The notes beneath the pieces are model-generated. The model had not been told where the DNA came from and did no database searches. It saw only the letters and a list, made by a program, of their open reading frames with translations. A stretch of DNA of 64,000 nucleotides. Origin: Cyanophora paradoxa (Eukaryota; Glaucocystophyceae; Cyanophorales; Cyanophoraceae). Shown one piece after another: positions 19,262-29,206 of the stretch (position 1 is the stretch's first letter; each line of letters opens with the position of its first letter). The translations under genes and the position numbers were made by a program. The stretch is taken from NCBI GenBank assembly GCA_004431415.1, contig QPMI01000416.1, positions 62,001 to 126,000 of the forward strand, written 5' to 3'.

Positions 19262-19996
19262 ATGCCCCCCAAACGCAAAATAGGCATCCCTGCTGGGGCT
19301 GTTGGTTATTCAGGCGGTGGTAACAATGGCTCCATTAACACAGACCCGCTTAAATTCAATGGAATGAATGAGATAAAGCCCTCACAACAGCAAGAGGATC
19401 CCCTTAATGCCGCCTATGAGGAATCCTTTGATGACAAAGCCCCACAGACGTCCACCAGTGATCAGCTCAACATCTCCCCTGAAGCCTCCAAAATGAAGGC
19501 TGTGGGTGAGGGTGCCAGGCGAATTATAGGTGCTGCTGATGATAAAGGTCTTGGGCTCCAAGATCTATCACTCACTCGCAAAGGTGAGGGTCTCAGTAAA
19601 GAATCCGACAAGGTTATCCAGTCTATGGCGGGTGAAGTCACATACAAGACTGCTCCCACCCAGAATATTCATAGAGTTCCCAAAGCTCAATGGGACGAAA
19701 TGACTGCCAAACTTAAAGATCTGGAAGCCAAGTCAAGTGCCTTAGAGCAGTATGTAACTGAGAAGAGAGAGAGATCCAAACTCAAGGAAATGCTTAGAAA
19801 GGAGGTGTTCAAAATGGGGATCACTGGAATTCCAGATAAACAGTTTATTGCCAAGAAAGAGACCCAAATCGATGAGCAAGCTGTTGATGAAATGAAAACA
19901 AAGACCCAAAAGGGGACTATTGAGCCTGGCGCTACAAAGGCTGAGGTGGACAAAGGTGTAGCTCCCACAGTGTATAAACGACGGGTTTGGCTTTGA
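19262..19996 (+). CDS. Unknown protein with central coiled coil, in capsid gene block
   Basis: An intact 244-residue protein, 28 bp after the ATPase on the same strand. The N-terminus is basic and Gly/Ser/Gln-rich, hence probably disordered (MPPKRKIGIPAGAVGYSGGG). Residues about 140-180 (KAQWDEMTAKLKDLEAKSSALEQY) form a heptad-patterned helix. The C-terminus ends in basic VYKRRVWL. No family recognised. Its place directly after MCP and ATPase suggests a virion or assembly protein, such as a scaffold or DNA-binding core protein, but this is only inference. Confidence 0.65.
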   Translation: MPPKRKIGIPAGAVGYSGGGNNGSINTDPLKFNGMNEIKPSQQQEDPLNAAYEESFDDKAPQTSTSDQLNISPEASKMKAVGEGARRIIGAADDKGLGLQDLSLTRKGEGLSKESDKVIQSMAGEVTYKTAPTQNIHRVPKAQWDEMTAKLKDLEAKSSALEQYVTEKRERSKLKEMLRKEVFKMGITGIPDKQFIAKKETQIDEQAVDEMKTKTQKGTIEPGATKAEVDKGVAPTVYKRRVWL

Positions 19997-20021
19997 AAGC
20001 ATTTTTCTATAGATATTATAA

Positions 20022-20252
20022 ATGGAGGACACCATTAGTCTGGTGGAGTTCACTGTCGATAGCCCTGTGACTGAGAGTTACATTAAAAACGCTTTAGCAA
20101 ACCAAAAAAGATACAGGGAAGACCCAAAATATAGAGAGTTTAAGAAACAGCAAGCCTTGGCATCATATTATCGCCGAAAGGCACAAAAAGAAGCAGTGAG
20201 GCCCATAGGGAGGCCAATTAAATATTATCAGACTACTGAGAGCAGCAACTGA
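20022..20252 (+). CDS. Small basic protein with AT-hook-like tail
   Basis: 76 residues. A basic helical middle (YREDPKYREFKKQQALASYY) is followed by RPIGRPIKYY, whose GRP core resembles an AT-hook. The protein at 25188-25379 has the same layout (DPxxRE, YY, then GRPRTVVY), so the two look like distant paralogues. DNA binding, for packaging, compaction or regulation, is plausible. The leader TTCTATAGATATTATAAATG is AT-rich. No family name can be given. Confidence 0.6.
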   Translation: MEDTISLVEFTVDSPVTESYIKNALANQKRYREDPKYREFKKQQALASYYRRKAQKEAVRPIGRPIKYYQTTESSN

Positions 20253-20277
20253 GTTATTTTGTCTCGTTAATAGTAAG

Positions 20278-20700
20278 ATGTGGCAATGGCTCCAACAATT
20301 GCTGGATATGTTTCATATACATGTGACCAGCAATTATAAATGTAGCTGTTGCGATACTACTATTGACGTCAGCATTGGATCTTCCTCCCCAAGTGGATCC
20401 AGGAGGAACTCTTTGGATGTGGTGATGGCAGGGCTGGCTCGCATGAGGGGCAAAGGGAAAGTTTGGAGCCTATTGGAGAGGTGAATGGCGCGGAATTGGT
20501 TGAGGCTGTAAATAACGCATTGGATGAGTACCAAGGGCAGCTACATGTTCAGGTTAGGCCTTCAACACCTGAAAGGGGAACGTTTACGCATATGGGGATC
20601 ACTATAGGAGGCTCAAGACGCTTTCAGCGACGCGGTGATCAGGGCATACCATTTAAGGGAGCAGGTTGAACACATCACTGGCCATCAGGGAAGGTATTAA
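20278..20700 (+). CDS. Small unknown protein with Cys pair (two probable frameshifts)
   Basis: It starts at 20278 with MWQWLQQLLDMFHIH, followed by a CSCC motif near residue 23. The open frame stops at 20484. One added base near 20464 (TTT run) leads into EPIGEVNGAELVEAVNNALD, and one more near 20612 leads into EAQDAFSDAVIRAYHLREQV and a stop at 20700. Both continuations look like normal helical protein, so I treat the region as one broken gene of about 140 codons rather than two short ones. It has no recognised function. Its end overlaps a convergent small gene. Confidence 0.45.
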
Positions 20701-20911
20701 TCTCGTTTCCAAGCATGAGAAGGTCGTTTGATATTTTTTGTAAGGCTGCTTTAATGTGTGGAGACAAAGGAGCTATGCGGTGTCCAAGGTTGTACAGTTC
20801 TATAGAGAGGCGATGTATGGAGTTACTCAGTTCTGAGCTTGGAGACGTCAGCGCCAAATATGAGAGTTCAAAGGACACCTCTACAAGGCGAGTATGGATG
20901 GGAGTTGTCAT
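20675..20911 (-). CDS. Small helical protein, unknown
   Basis: 78 residues on the minus strand, convergent with 20278-20700 (26-bp overlap). The pattern is helical with repeated Leu/Ile and Ser (SELSNSIHRLSIELYNLGHR; HIKAALQKISNDLLMLGNEI), suggesting one or two amphipathic helices. It is preceded by an AT-rich leader. It is the last gene before the 1-kb non-coding hub. No family recognised; it may be a genuine small viral gene or a chance frame. Confidence 0.4.
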   Translation of the reverse strand: MTTPIHTRLVEVSFELSYLALTSPSSELSNSIHRLSIELYNLGHRIAPLSPHIKAALQKISNDLLMLGNEINTFPDGQ

Positions 20912-21248
20912 AATAATCTACTTTTAGGCAGCATAAAAATGCGAAAGGGGCGGCTCTGCGTAGAGCTTGATGAGAGCTTCACAGGAAAAAAAAGAGCGCT
21001 CAAAACGGCCAATCTGGTGCCGAGATATTCGCGTTTGAAGTTCCTTAAGTGGCTCTAATTGAAAGTTTTAGAAACATTCTTATAGAGCTCTATAAGGAAA
21101 AAGCCGCCTACTGCTGTACGGTAGGCATGCGGGCTCTACCGGTAGGACAGTAGGCAGGGCCCTACTGTCCTACCGCCGGCGGCCTGTGCCTACCGGTCTG
21201 CGGTAGACACGCGGGCTCGCCTACCACTGCGGTAGGCTGGCTCATATA

Positions 21249-21401
21249 TATGTATATGATATATATGAAAAAAAACAAGTTTTGGTAAAAACCACAGCGC
21301 CGTGATCGCCATGACGCGGCGAGTCCGAAAAGCTATGATATATATATATATGTCATGTGACATCATAATATATCATATACATATATCATTATGGTATATA
21401 C
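21249..21401 (+). repeat. 153-bp direct repeat, copy 1
   Basis: Near-identical to 21743-21894. It begins TATGTATATGATATATATG, has a central CGCCGTGATCGCCATG ending CGCGGCG (GC arms pairing with each other), and ends in an AT palindrome region, CATTATGGTATATAC. The two copies flank the 31-bp array. Confidence 0.9.
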
Positions 21402-21492
21402 AAGTCGCTCAAATTGAAGTCTTATAAGGTCTTATAAGAGTTGTTATATAGAATTCTTTTCTAAAATCTTATATGGTCTTATAAGATTTAAT

Positions 21493-21732
21493 GTGCGTAC
21501 TTTAGCTGGTACGCAGGCCAGTGTGCGTACCGTAGCGCAGTACGCAAGCCACTGTGCGTACCGTAGCGCAGTACGCAAGCCAGTGTGCGTACCGTAGCGC
21601 AGTACGCAGGCCACTTTGCGTACCGTAGCGCAGTACGCAGGCCACTTTGCGTACCGTAGCGCAGTACGCAAGCCACTGTGCGTACCGTAGCGCAGTACGC
21701 AGGCCCCTGTGCGTACCGTGGCTCAGTACGCG
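21493..21732 (+). repeat. Tandem array, eight copies of a 31-bp hairpin unit
   Basis: Units start at 21493 (30 bp), 21523, 21554, 21585, 21616, 21647, 21678 and 21709. The core GCGTACCGTAGCGCAGTACGC has inverted arms GCGTAC/GTACGC, so each unit can form a small stem-loop. Copies differ mainly in the linker (GCAAGCC or GCAGGCC). There are no unique spacers, so it is not a CRISPR. Confidence 0.92.
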
Positions 21733-21742
21733 CGAACGTACA

Positions 21743-21894
21743 TATGTATATGATATATATGAAAAAAAAACAAGTTTTGGTAAAAACTATAGCGCCGTGA
21801 TCGCCATGACGCGGCGATTCCGGAAAGCTATGTTATATATATATGTCATGTGACATCATAATATATCATATACATATATCATTATGGTATATAC
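21743..21894 (+). repeat. 153-bp direct repeat, copy 2
   Basis: Second copy of 21249-21401 in the same orientation, with a few substitutions (for example ACTATAGCG for ACCACAGCG) and one A more in the A-run. It continues into unrelated AT-rich DNA. Confidence 0.9.
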
Positions 21895-21982
21895 ATTTGG
21901 TATATGCGAAACTGAAAATATTCGTAGCTCGTCACCAGATCATCGTAAGGCTATGATGTTGGGGTCTATAAATATCTACTTT

Positions 21983-22331
21983 TTACGAGAATCCAACGGT
22001 GATAGCGGCAAGGAGTGAATCGGTGATGGTGAAAAGGTTGTCTCTGGATGTTTCAATCTGCTTCTCAATTTCAATTTGTTCCAAGAGCTGCCCTCTTTTT
22101 TATTTCGAGCAGCTTTTTCATGATATATTTGTCATCTTCTTCCAAGAGAGGATGTTTTTCCTGTGCTGCTCTTGGTCTGTTTTCCAGATCTTCTTTAAGC
22201 TCATGGAGTGTGTGGAGTAAAAATCTCTTTCTTTTGTCATTCTCATCCATCTCATTCACAATTCGCTCTGTCTCTCCATAGCGTTTCTGTAACTTCATTT
22301 CCTGCCTTTTATTACAGCTGTCCATTGACAT
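21983..22331 (-). CDS. Coiled-coil protein, unknown (one frameshift)
   Basis: The start ATG is at 22331 (an in-frame ATG lies two codons on). A charged helical protein follows (YGETERIVNEMDENDKRKRF; LHELKEDLENRPRAAQEKHP). The first frame stops at 22071. One added base near the A/G run at about 22087-22095 continues as LLEQIEIEKQIETSRDNLF and ends at 21983, a natural extension of the same heptad pattern, giving about 116 residues. No family recognised. It lies between the non-coding hub and the helicase gene. Confidence 0.5.
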
Positions 22332-22378
22332 CTTGATTCCCTTTAAACAATTATGGTGTTCTATTCTTTAAGTGGTGG

Positions 22379-22560
22379 GAGGGTGAATGGGGTGAATGGC
22401 AGGGTGAATGGGGTGAATGGCAGGGTGAATGGGGTGAACGGGTTATGTGTAAACTTTCTTAGGAAAACCCCCTCTCATGGGGATTTATACATATAACCCG
22501 TTCACCCCGTTCACCCCGTTCACCCCGTTCACCCCGTTCACCCCATTCACCCCATTCATC
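22379..22560. repeat. Inverted 9-bp repeat arrays around a structured core, copy 1
   Basis: The left arm has about seven GGGTGAAT(G)-type units (22381-22440). The right arm has seven to eight TTCACCCCG units (22498-22558), the complement. The arms close on a core, 22439-22500, whose ends GGGTTATGTGTA and TACATATAACCC pair again. Inside are CCCC-TCTCATGGGG and TTCTTAGGAAAA. The core is homologous, in reverse orientation, to 30742-30802. Confidence 0.88.
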
Positions 22561-22621
22561 CACTTAACCACTCTTTCTTAAAAACATAAAATGCTTTTCT
22601 CAGAATATTTACTACTTTCAA

Positions 22622-25083
22622 TCAATCACTGTCACTTTCAATCCCCATCTTTGCCTTGATTCCAACATAATGCCAGAGCCTTACTTTCCCAATCTGTTTC
22701 TTAGGAATCCCATTGATCACAGTCATAGCTGTTCCAAAGGCTGTTTGGCTCATTTCTTTATCCACTCTGGAATACTCTTTGAATAGATCAGCTGCTTTGA
22801 TGACGTCACTGCTGCTGTGGGTGATTTCAAAGTTTGCCTGAAGCCATGTCAGCACTGGGTTGTTTTCAGTGATATATTCCTTGCTGGCCTCTTTGACAGA
22901 TTCAGGCACTGGGATGAAGCCCATGGCGCCCACCTCAGTGGTGTATGTGTCAATGAGCAGCCTCATGAAAGCCTGAGCATATCTCTCATCATCTCTAATT
23001 CTGCCCATCAGGCTGGGGTCTGCCTTCTTTTGGCCTTGAATGGGATTCTCTTTGAACTGGTATTCAAAATGGGACACATGGAGGCGCCTTTGGATGCCTC
23101 CATCCAACTTGGAGAGCTTTGGAATATCATTTGTCAGCAGGAAGGGAATGAATTGAGGAGTGAATGTGATGGGGTTAGCATGTAATAAACGAGCAACAAG
23201 TTTCTCACCTCCAGTGATCTCCTTGATTTTGCCCACCTGAAGCTTGTCACTGGCTTCAGGCTCATTGGAGAAGATGATCCTCACACCCTTTTTGTCAGCC
23301 AGCTCAGGCACAGGGGCGCCAGACCTTGGTTTCCCACTGACCCAGTAGGAGCTGTCAAGGGGATGGGCATAATCACCCAGAGCCTTGAGAACCAACTCTT
23401 GGAGTGTAGATTTGCCATTGGAGCCAGTGCCTGTCCAGATGTGGAAGCGCTGGTCTTTGTTGCCCTTCCCAGAGAGGGCACCTGCCAATGTCCTCACAAG
23501 GAATTTGCCAGTCTCTTGATCTTTGAATGGCTCATATACAATTTTCTTGATTTCTTCCATGACATTCCCATCAATCATAGGGGCATATGGATAGCCACAA
23601 GTCCTACTGACATACTCATCAGCTTTGGCTGGGCGAAAGACCTTATTTTGAAGGTCATAGACTCCATTGGTAAACCCAATCAGCTCCTTAGATTCATCCA
23701 TACTGGCAGCTATTTCAGTGTCAGCAAAGAGAGCCTTTGCTTCCTTGATGATGGAATCTTTGAAACCACACTTAAGGAGCTGCTTGGAAATTTCAAGGCA
23801 TTTCTTGGCATTCTCCTCATACTTTGAGCTTTCATCTGGATCAGCAGCAGCTGAACGAGTGTTTTCCATTGCCTCCTTCATAAAAAGCTTCATGACATCA
23901 GTGGAAAGCACTTTGCGCAGTGTATGGGGTTCCTTTTCAGCTCTCCACAGTCCAGTGAGCTTATTCCTGACATACCAGATGTCTTTTTGATTGGCATCAT
24001 AGCGGAATTGGTCTTTTTGTGTGTGGTACAGGACTTCAGCCACATTGTAATGACCCCCATTTGAAGCAATGGCATTTTAATGGCCTGCTTGAGGTCTCCC
24101 TTATTGGTAAACAGCTGAATATATAGATCCAGATTATCAGCTTTGAGCCAATAGACAAGAGAAGCATATGCCAATGGCTTTACTGAGCTACCTTTTTGGA
24201 AGCTCTGCCAAGCCTTGTCACACGCCTCAGCCCTATACTTGCTGCTCTGTTGGCTGAATTTGTGCCAGATGGCCAGTACTTTGTCTTCAGGCATTTTCTT
24301 GTCTTTCATAGTGCTTGTCAGGGCCAAGCCAACATTAATCCAGTCAGCATAGCCATCAGCTCGTTTTTCACTGAGTCCCATCACAAGCTTTTCCAGCTCA
24401 TCACTGGTGATGATTTCGCTGGAATACTCATTATTTTTGGGCAGCTCCTGGGCAGGCTCCTCCTTCTCTGGAAGAGTGAGCAGGGCCTCCTTGCCAGTGA
24501 GAAGCTGGACAAAGAAATCAGTGTCCTCATGGGATGTTAGCTTGGTGAACACAGTGTCCCAGCAAGGTTCCTCATAGGTGCTGCTCTTGTCAGCAAGAGC
24601 CTTCTCTTTACAGCAACCAAGGCACACAAGCGCCCTGTTGTTGTTGTAAACAGATGGATCATAGTCCTCATGAGGCTTGAGCCCAGCCCCCTCAAGGAAA
24701 ACAGGGAAATCCCTGTAGATGCCATGAAGGGTGGTACATACCATGTGGGCACTCACTTTGTAGCATGGATCCTGTGTGTCTTTTTTGATCAGCAGCCTTG
24801 ATCTGGTGGAGATGGCAATGGTGCTGATGTGGACACCAAGTGCCTTGGCCAGCTTTTCAGCCTTGGAATTGATAAGCTCAAGTCCCTCATCATCAACCTC
24901 ATCAACAGGCAGAACCTGTTCGAAATCAATGTAGAGCTTGGTGAATTTATGGCCACTCAAGTACTCAGCCATGTGCCTGTTGCCTGAAGCAATCCTCTGG
25001 AGTGCCTCAGTGACCCTGATAGTCACAGTGCTGGCTTCGCGACTGCCAATGATGCTTGTTAGGAAGGTGCCAGTGGATGTCAT
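22622..25083 (-). CDS. Primase-superfamily 3 helicase (D5-like), one frameshift
   Basis: Replicative primase-helicase, about 820 residues when read across one frameshift. The N-terminal part (25083 to about 24060) has archaeo-eukaryotic primase signs: KLYIDFEQV (DxE-type metal site), SAHMVCTT (sxH-type) and NNNRALVCLGCC, then a WINVGLAL PriCT-like region. The C-terminal part has D5_N-like GFTNGVYDL, Walker A GTGSNGKS (nt 23431-23408), Walker B-like GVRIIFSNEPE and motif C FIPFLLTNDIPKL of SF3 helicases. The frames join near 24055, where one added base gives AIASNGGHYNVAEVLYHTQ. Together with the protein-primed polymerase it forms the replication set. Unless corrected or frameshifted, the two halves would be separate products. 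Confidence 0.88.
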
Positions 25084-25187
25084 TCTACTATAGGATGAGA
25101 AAATAATTTGATGATTCTATAAACACCCTTGTCCTTAAGTAGTTTATAGAATCATTAAATAAAACAATCAATTTTTCGCGACCCCCC

Positions 25188-25379
25188 TCAATACACCACT
25201 GTCCTTGGTCTGCCAACAAGGCACCTCCTTTCATCAAAGAGGTACCTCACACAGGGAAGGGGGTCACCCTTGTAGTATCTGCTCCTTAGACTATTAAGCT
25301 TCATTCTCTCACGGAAAGCAGGATCTTGAGCACGGCGACGAGTCACATAGGCAATTTGAGATGCCGCATGGTATGCCAT
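25188..25379 (-). CDS. Small basic protein with AT-hook-like tail (paralogue of 20022-20252)
   Basis: 63 residues, MAYHAASQIAYVTRRRAQDP. It contains DPAFRERMKLNSLRSRYY followed by GRPRTVVY, the same layout as the protein at 20022-20252. The basic helix and GRP motif suggest nucleic-acid binding. It lies between the primase-helicase start and the HNH gene, on their strand. The 25084-25187 spacer contains an imperfect inverted repeat (TGATTCTATAAACACC...GTTTATAGAATCATTA). Confidence 0.5.
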   Translation of the reverse strand: MAYHAASQIAYVTRRRAQDPAFRERMKLNSLRSRYYKGDPLPCVRYLFDERRCLVGRPRTVVY

Positions 25380-25434
25380 TTTAGTTCTTGTTCCTCTACA
25401 CTATAGGTAAGATTTTATTCTTTAAATGCTGATT

Positions 25435-26005
25435 CTATTCGGTATTTTGTGCCTCGGGCTTAATCTCATTGAGAGCGGCAAAGTCTCCATAGTGTTCAAT
25501 TGCCGCCTGATTGTAGGCATGAGCGGCTAAGGCTTCATTTTTGTAATACCCAAAGAGAGCCTTTTGTCATTAATTGTAATCTGAGCACACCATTTACCCT
25601 CTCGTTTCTTGAAAGAAACACCTTTATATTGACTGCTTGTATTGCTGCTTTTACTCCTATTCCTATTATTCTCAAAAGGATAGCATACCCTCAGATTACA
25701 CTTCCTGTTGTCCAATTTATCTCTGCTCACATGGTCGACAACCAACCCTTCTTCAGTTCATTTGTCATTATCAATCGATGAGCATACAATACCAACCATT
25801 TCCCTTCATCTCGCTTTACACTTGTCTTAGCATAACCATCCCCATCCAAACACCAGTTATATCTCATCATTGTAGGAGCATCTTCGATATCACATATCAT
25901 ATACTGGCCCCTTCCTTTGGCCCCTCCAAGTGGAACGTAGAAATATTTCATGGAGTCCACGTCGTCAAACTTGGTTTCAACAAAATCCTGATCAAAGGTT
26001 TCCAT
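25435..26005 (-). pseudogene. HNH endonuclease with AP2 domain, two frameshifts (inner provirus)
   Basis: A homing-type HNH-AP2 endonuclease related to the outer copy at 33774-34484. From 26005: YFYVPLGGAKGRGQYMICDI (outer: YFYVPLRGKHGEGKHMIIDI). It then breaks near 25738; one base restores VVDHVSRDKLDNRKCNLRV, the HNH motif. It breaks again near 25542; one base restores GYYKNEALAAHAYNQAAIEH, the AP2 C-terminal helix, with a stop at 25435. An upstream in-frame ATG at 26056 exists, but the added residues have no counterpart in the outer copy. Such genes spread by cutting cognate alleles. As read it gives no full product. Confidence 0.75.
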
Positions 26006-26100
26006 TTTTCGTCTACAATAGACACACAAAATAATCTTCCAAATTCTACGCGGCATTTAAAGATTATTTTCGTACCTATATATAAGTACAACCCCCAACC

Positions 26101-29100
26101 ATGCCCCGCCCCAGCCACTACCAAATTAAGGAGCTTCAGGACAAGATTCTTGGGAATCTGGCGTTCCTACTGGCCAACCACTCGATCAGTGAAAGTGAAT
26201 ATGAATCATACATAGGGCAAACCAACAAAAAGCTCAAAGGATTACAAGCACTCAATCGAGAACTATTAGGGAAAATCGACGCCCTTGATGAGACTGATCG
26301 CCTTGGCCAAATCCAAGTCGAACAGACCACCACAACTCAAGTCAGAGGAGATGAATACACAGCTCTAATTAATGAGCATCGCGCTCTAAATAATAAATAC
26401 ATTGATTTCACAATCAGAGCTCAGCACCAGATCCTGACCACCCAAGAATTTATTGACACCTACTCTGAGGAACTCCACACAAGGCTCCAAGATGCCATCA
26501 ATTCCCAGATGTCGATTAAAACTCGCTTTACATTTGTCTGTCGCTTTTCAAAAGCAAACAATTCGAGAGATTTTATTACCAAGCACATTTACAGCACCTA
26601 TGCTATCATGACAAGATCTCGAATCCTCACAAAAGAGACAGCTAAACTTGCCAAGGAATGCCAGTCGCAAATTAATGTCACAGATAGCTACAGATTAGAT
26701 AGCATCCAAGCCCTCAGGGTCATTGTTCTCTCCTTTAAGCCAATCTCAGGAGGTGCTTTTATCCCACTCCCAGAGTGGCTCAAAAATAAACGAGCCATTG
26801 TCAATGTCAACAACAAGGACAATAGATGCTTTGAGTATGCTATCCTTTCTTATATTCACAAGGACGAAGTAAATAGCCACAAGCGTAATGAGACTTCCCA
26901 ATATAGGAGGTGGTTCAAAAAAGAACTAAATTTCGAGGGCATTGACTTTCCTGTAAAGGCAGATGCTGATACTATCGATCTCTTCGAAAATCTCAATCCA
27001 GCAATCTCTGTTAATATTTACGACCCCTCTAACTCTACAGAAGAAATTAATCTACTCCACAACAGCTCCTCAAGGAACAGGAAACACCAAGTGGATCTGC
27101 TGCTAATTACAGACGCAAATGGTAACAGTCATTATACCACAATATTCAGCATGTCCAGACTCTTAGCTAAGAATGATAAGCAGCGACTCCATTTCTGTAA
27201 AACCTGTTCCAACCACTTCAAGACTGAGGAGAAGCTTCAATCCCACAATCAAAGCAAACGTTGTGTGGATTGGAAGACAAGTGCTGGAGAGACTCCAAAA
27301 CAACCCACATTCATTGAATTTGGTCTTAAACATCTCTCAAAGACTGTATTCCTCCCAGTGATTGCCTATTGCTATTTCGATTTTGAAACAGATCAAGAAG
27401 GTATGTTCAAGATCAAATCAATCTCACTGACAGCTCTTCATAATAATAGAGTAGTACTCACTAAAACCCACTCCAGCATCTACGAGCTTTTATCTACACT
27501 CGACAAAGCAGCCCCAGAGCTATTTAAAGCCCTATTTACCAACGTCCCAATGTCACTGACCAAAGAGCAGAAACGTACCCATTACCTTGCTAAAACCTGC
27601 TACATCTGTGAGGGTACGTTTTCCCAAGACAATTATAAAGTCCGCGATCATGACCATCAAACAGGCGATTTTGTAGGCTCAGCCTGTCGCAAATGTAATC
27701 TTCACAGACGCACCAGCAATCTCACCAAGATTCCCATAGTGACCAATGATCTGTCCCTATCTGGAACGCAGATATTCAAGGCAGTCGCCTTAAATCCCGA
27801 AAAAAGGGTGGAAGTCCTCGCGAAATCGTTTGACAACTACATGTCGATCACATGGGGGTGCTTTAAGTTCATTGACATCAAAAACTTTATTGATTATGGT
27901 GTCCAGAACGTGGAAGGATTAATGGAAAAGTTCCAGCTATTTCGCCAGAAATCCCACAAGACCTATGGAATGGATGCTGCCCACTATGTCTCAAGTCCTG
28001 GCCTTTCGTGGGACAGCATGCTATCGATCACCAAGCCCAAAATCGAACTCCTCTCCAACCTTGATATGTACAACATGATTGAAGGCATGATCAGGGGAGG
28101 CCTTTCGATTATGAATCATAAATATGCCAGAGCTGAAAATGACAGCCACATTATCTATTTGGACGCCAATAACCTATATGGATATGCCCTGTCCCAAAAG
28201 CTACCCCTGTCTAATTTCCAATGGCACCCAGAACCCTCAAATTACGACCTGTCATCAGCAGGTGGTGCTGTACTGGAGGTGGACATTCATTATCCCCAGC
28301 ACCTCCATGAACTCCACAAAGAACTGCCTCTTGTCATCAGGAGAACAGAAGATGGGCTACAAGCAGCCTGCCAAGACATTTCCAACTACGTAATATCAAA
28401 ACCATTGCTCCAATTCATGGTAGCACAAGGCTTAAAGGTCACCAAAATCCACAGGGTGCTGACATTTACTCAGGCTGCTTTCATGAAGCCCTACGTCAAA
28501 TCTAATGCCCAAAACCGCAGAGAAGCCGCCTCCAAACCCGAAAAGGACTTCTTTAAAATCATGAACAACAGCCTTTTCGGCAAAACCATTGAGAAAGTGA
28601 GGGAAGGTCGAATGTCAAGATTGCCACCAACGAAAAGCAATTTATGAAATATGCCAGATCCCCACTTCTCAAAGCCGAAACCAGGCTTAGTGATTCAGCA
28701 GTAGCCTTCGAAATGCTACAGAAAGACGTCAAGCTGGACAAGCCCATAGCAATTGGGGCAGTTGTTTTAGATCTTGCCAAGCTACGCCTATTTGATTATT
28801 ATTATAGCACCATCAAGCGCAAGTGGCCAGACTGTAAGCTACTATTTACTGATACGGATTCTTTCTGCCTTTCAATAAATTCCACAACCATCCAACAGGA
28901 TCTACAAGACATTGACACACACCCCACAGAGCTTGGGAAGTTCAAAAATGAGTTTGAGGGCAGAACCATTACAGAATATGCTGGTGTGAGGCCGAAATGC
29001 TACAGCATTAAAACAGATGATGAGGAAATCAAAAAGCTGGCTGGTGTTTGTAAGGAGACCATTCAAACAGATCTGTCTTTCCAAGATTATAAAGACCATG

Positions 29101-29195
29101 TGCTCCACCAAAAACCCAAGCAAATCGAAATGACTGTCCAAAAGAAGCTTGAAAATGAGACCTTCAATGTGAAGATGTCAAAGATTGCTTTCTAA
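26101..29195 (+). CDS. Protein-primed DNA polymerase B (one frameshift)
   Basis: Replicative polymerase, about 1,030 residues when read across one frameshift. Residues about 365-385 hold a zinc-finger-like CKTCSNHF...HNQSKRC. The exonuclease motif FDFETD lies near 427. An endonuclease VII-like zinc site (CYICEG, RDHDHQTG, CRKCNLH) follows at about 500-530, as in Polinton polymerases. Palm motif A is YLDANNLYGYALS (about 684), motif B NNSLFGKT (about 820) and motif C FTDTDSF (about 917). The frame breaks near 28612, between motifs B and C: one added base (GGTCGAATG read as GGTCGAAATG) gives VKIATNEKQF and continues to 29195. As written, motif C is separated from the rest. The leader CTATATATAAGTAC is TATA-like. 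Confidence 0.9.
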
Positions 29196-29206
29196 TCTCA
29201 ATATAG

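Larger units (their letters stand above)
20912..21982. other. Non-coding hub of hairpins, tandem repeats and a direct repeat
   Basis: About 1 kb without a credible gene, between the capsid block and the replication block. Parts in order: AT-rich DNA; a GC-rich hairpin with 14-bp perfect stems at 21141-21154/21161-21174 inside a CTACCG-rich stretch; first copy of a 153-bp repeat (21249-21401); AT-rich spacer with CTTATAAG palindromes; an eight-copy 31-bp array (21493-21732); second copy of the repeat (21743-21894). Short frames inside the array are repeats read as codons. The position between oppositely directed gene blocks would suit an origin, enhancer or recombination site; none is proven. 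Confidence 0.7.

Noticed and set aside
21444-21676. Open frames on the minus strand across the 31-bp array
   Set aside because: They only read the repeat unit as codons (LRYGT-type repetition) and have no start context.
21493-21732. CRISPR-like array
   Set aside because: The 31-bp units are contiguous tandem copies with no unique spacers and no cas genes; the host is a eukaryote.
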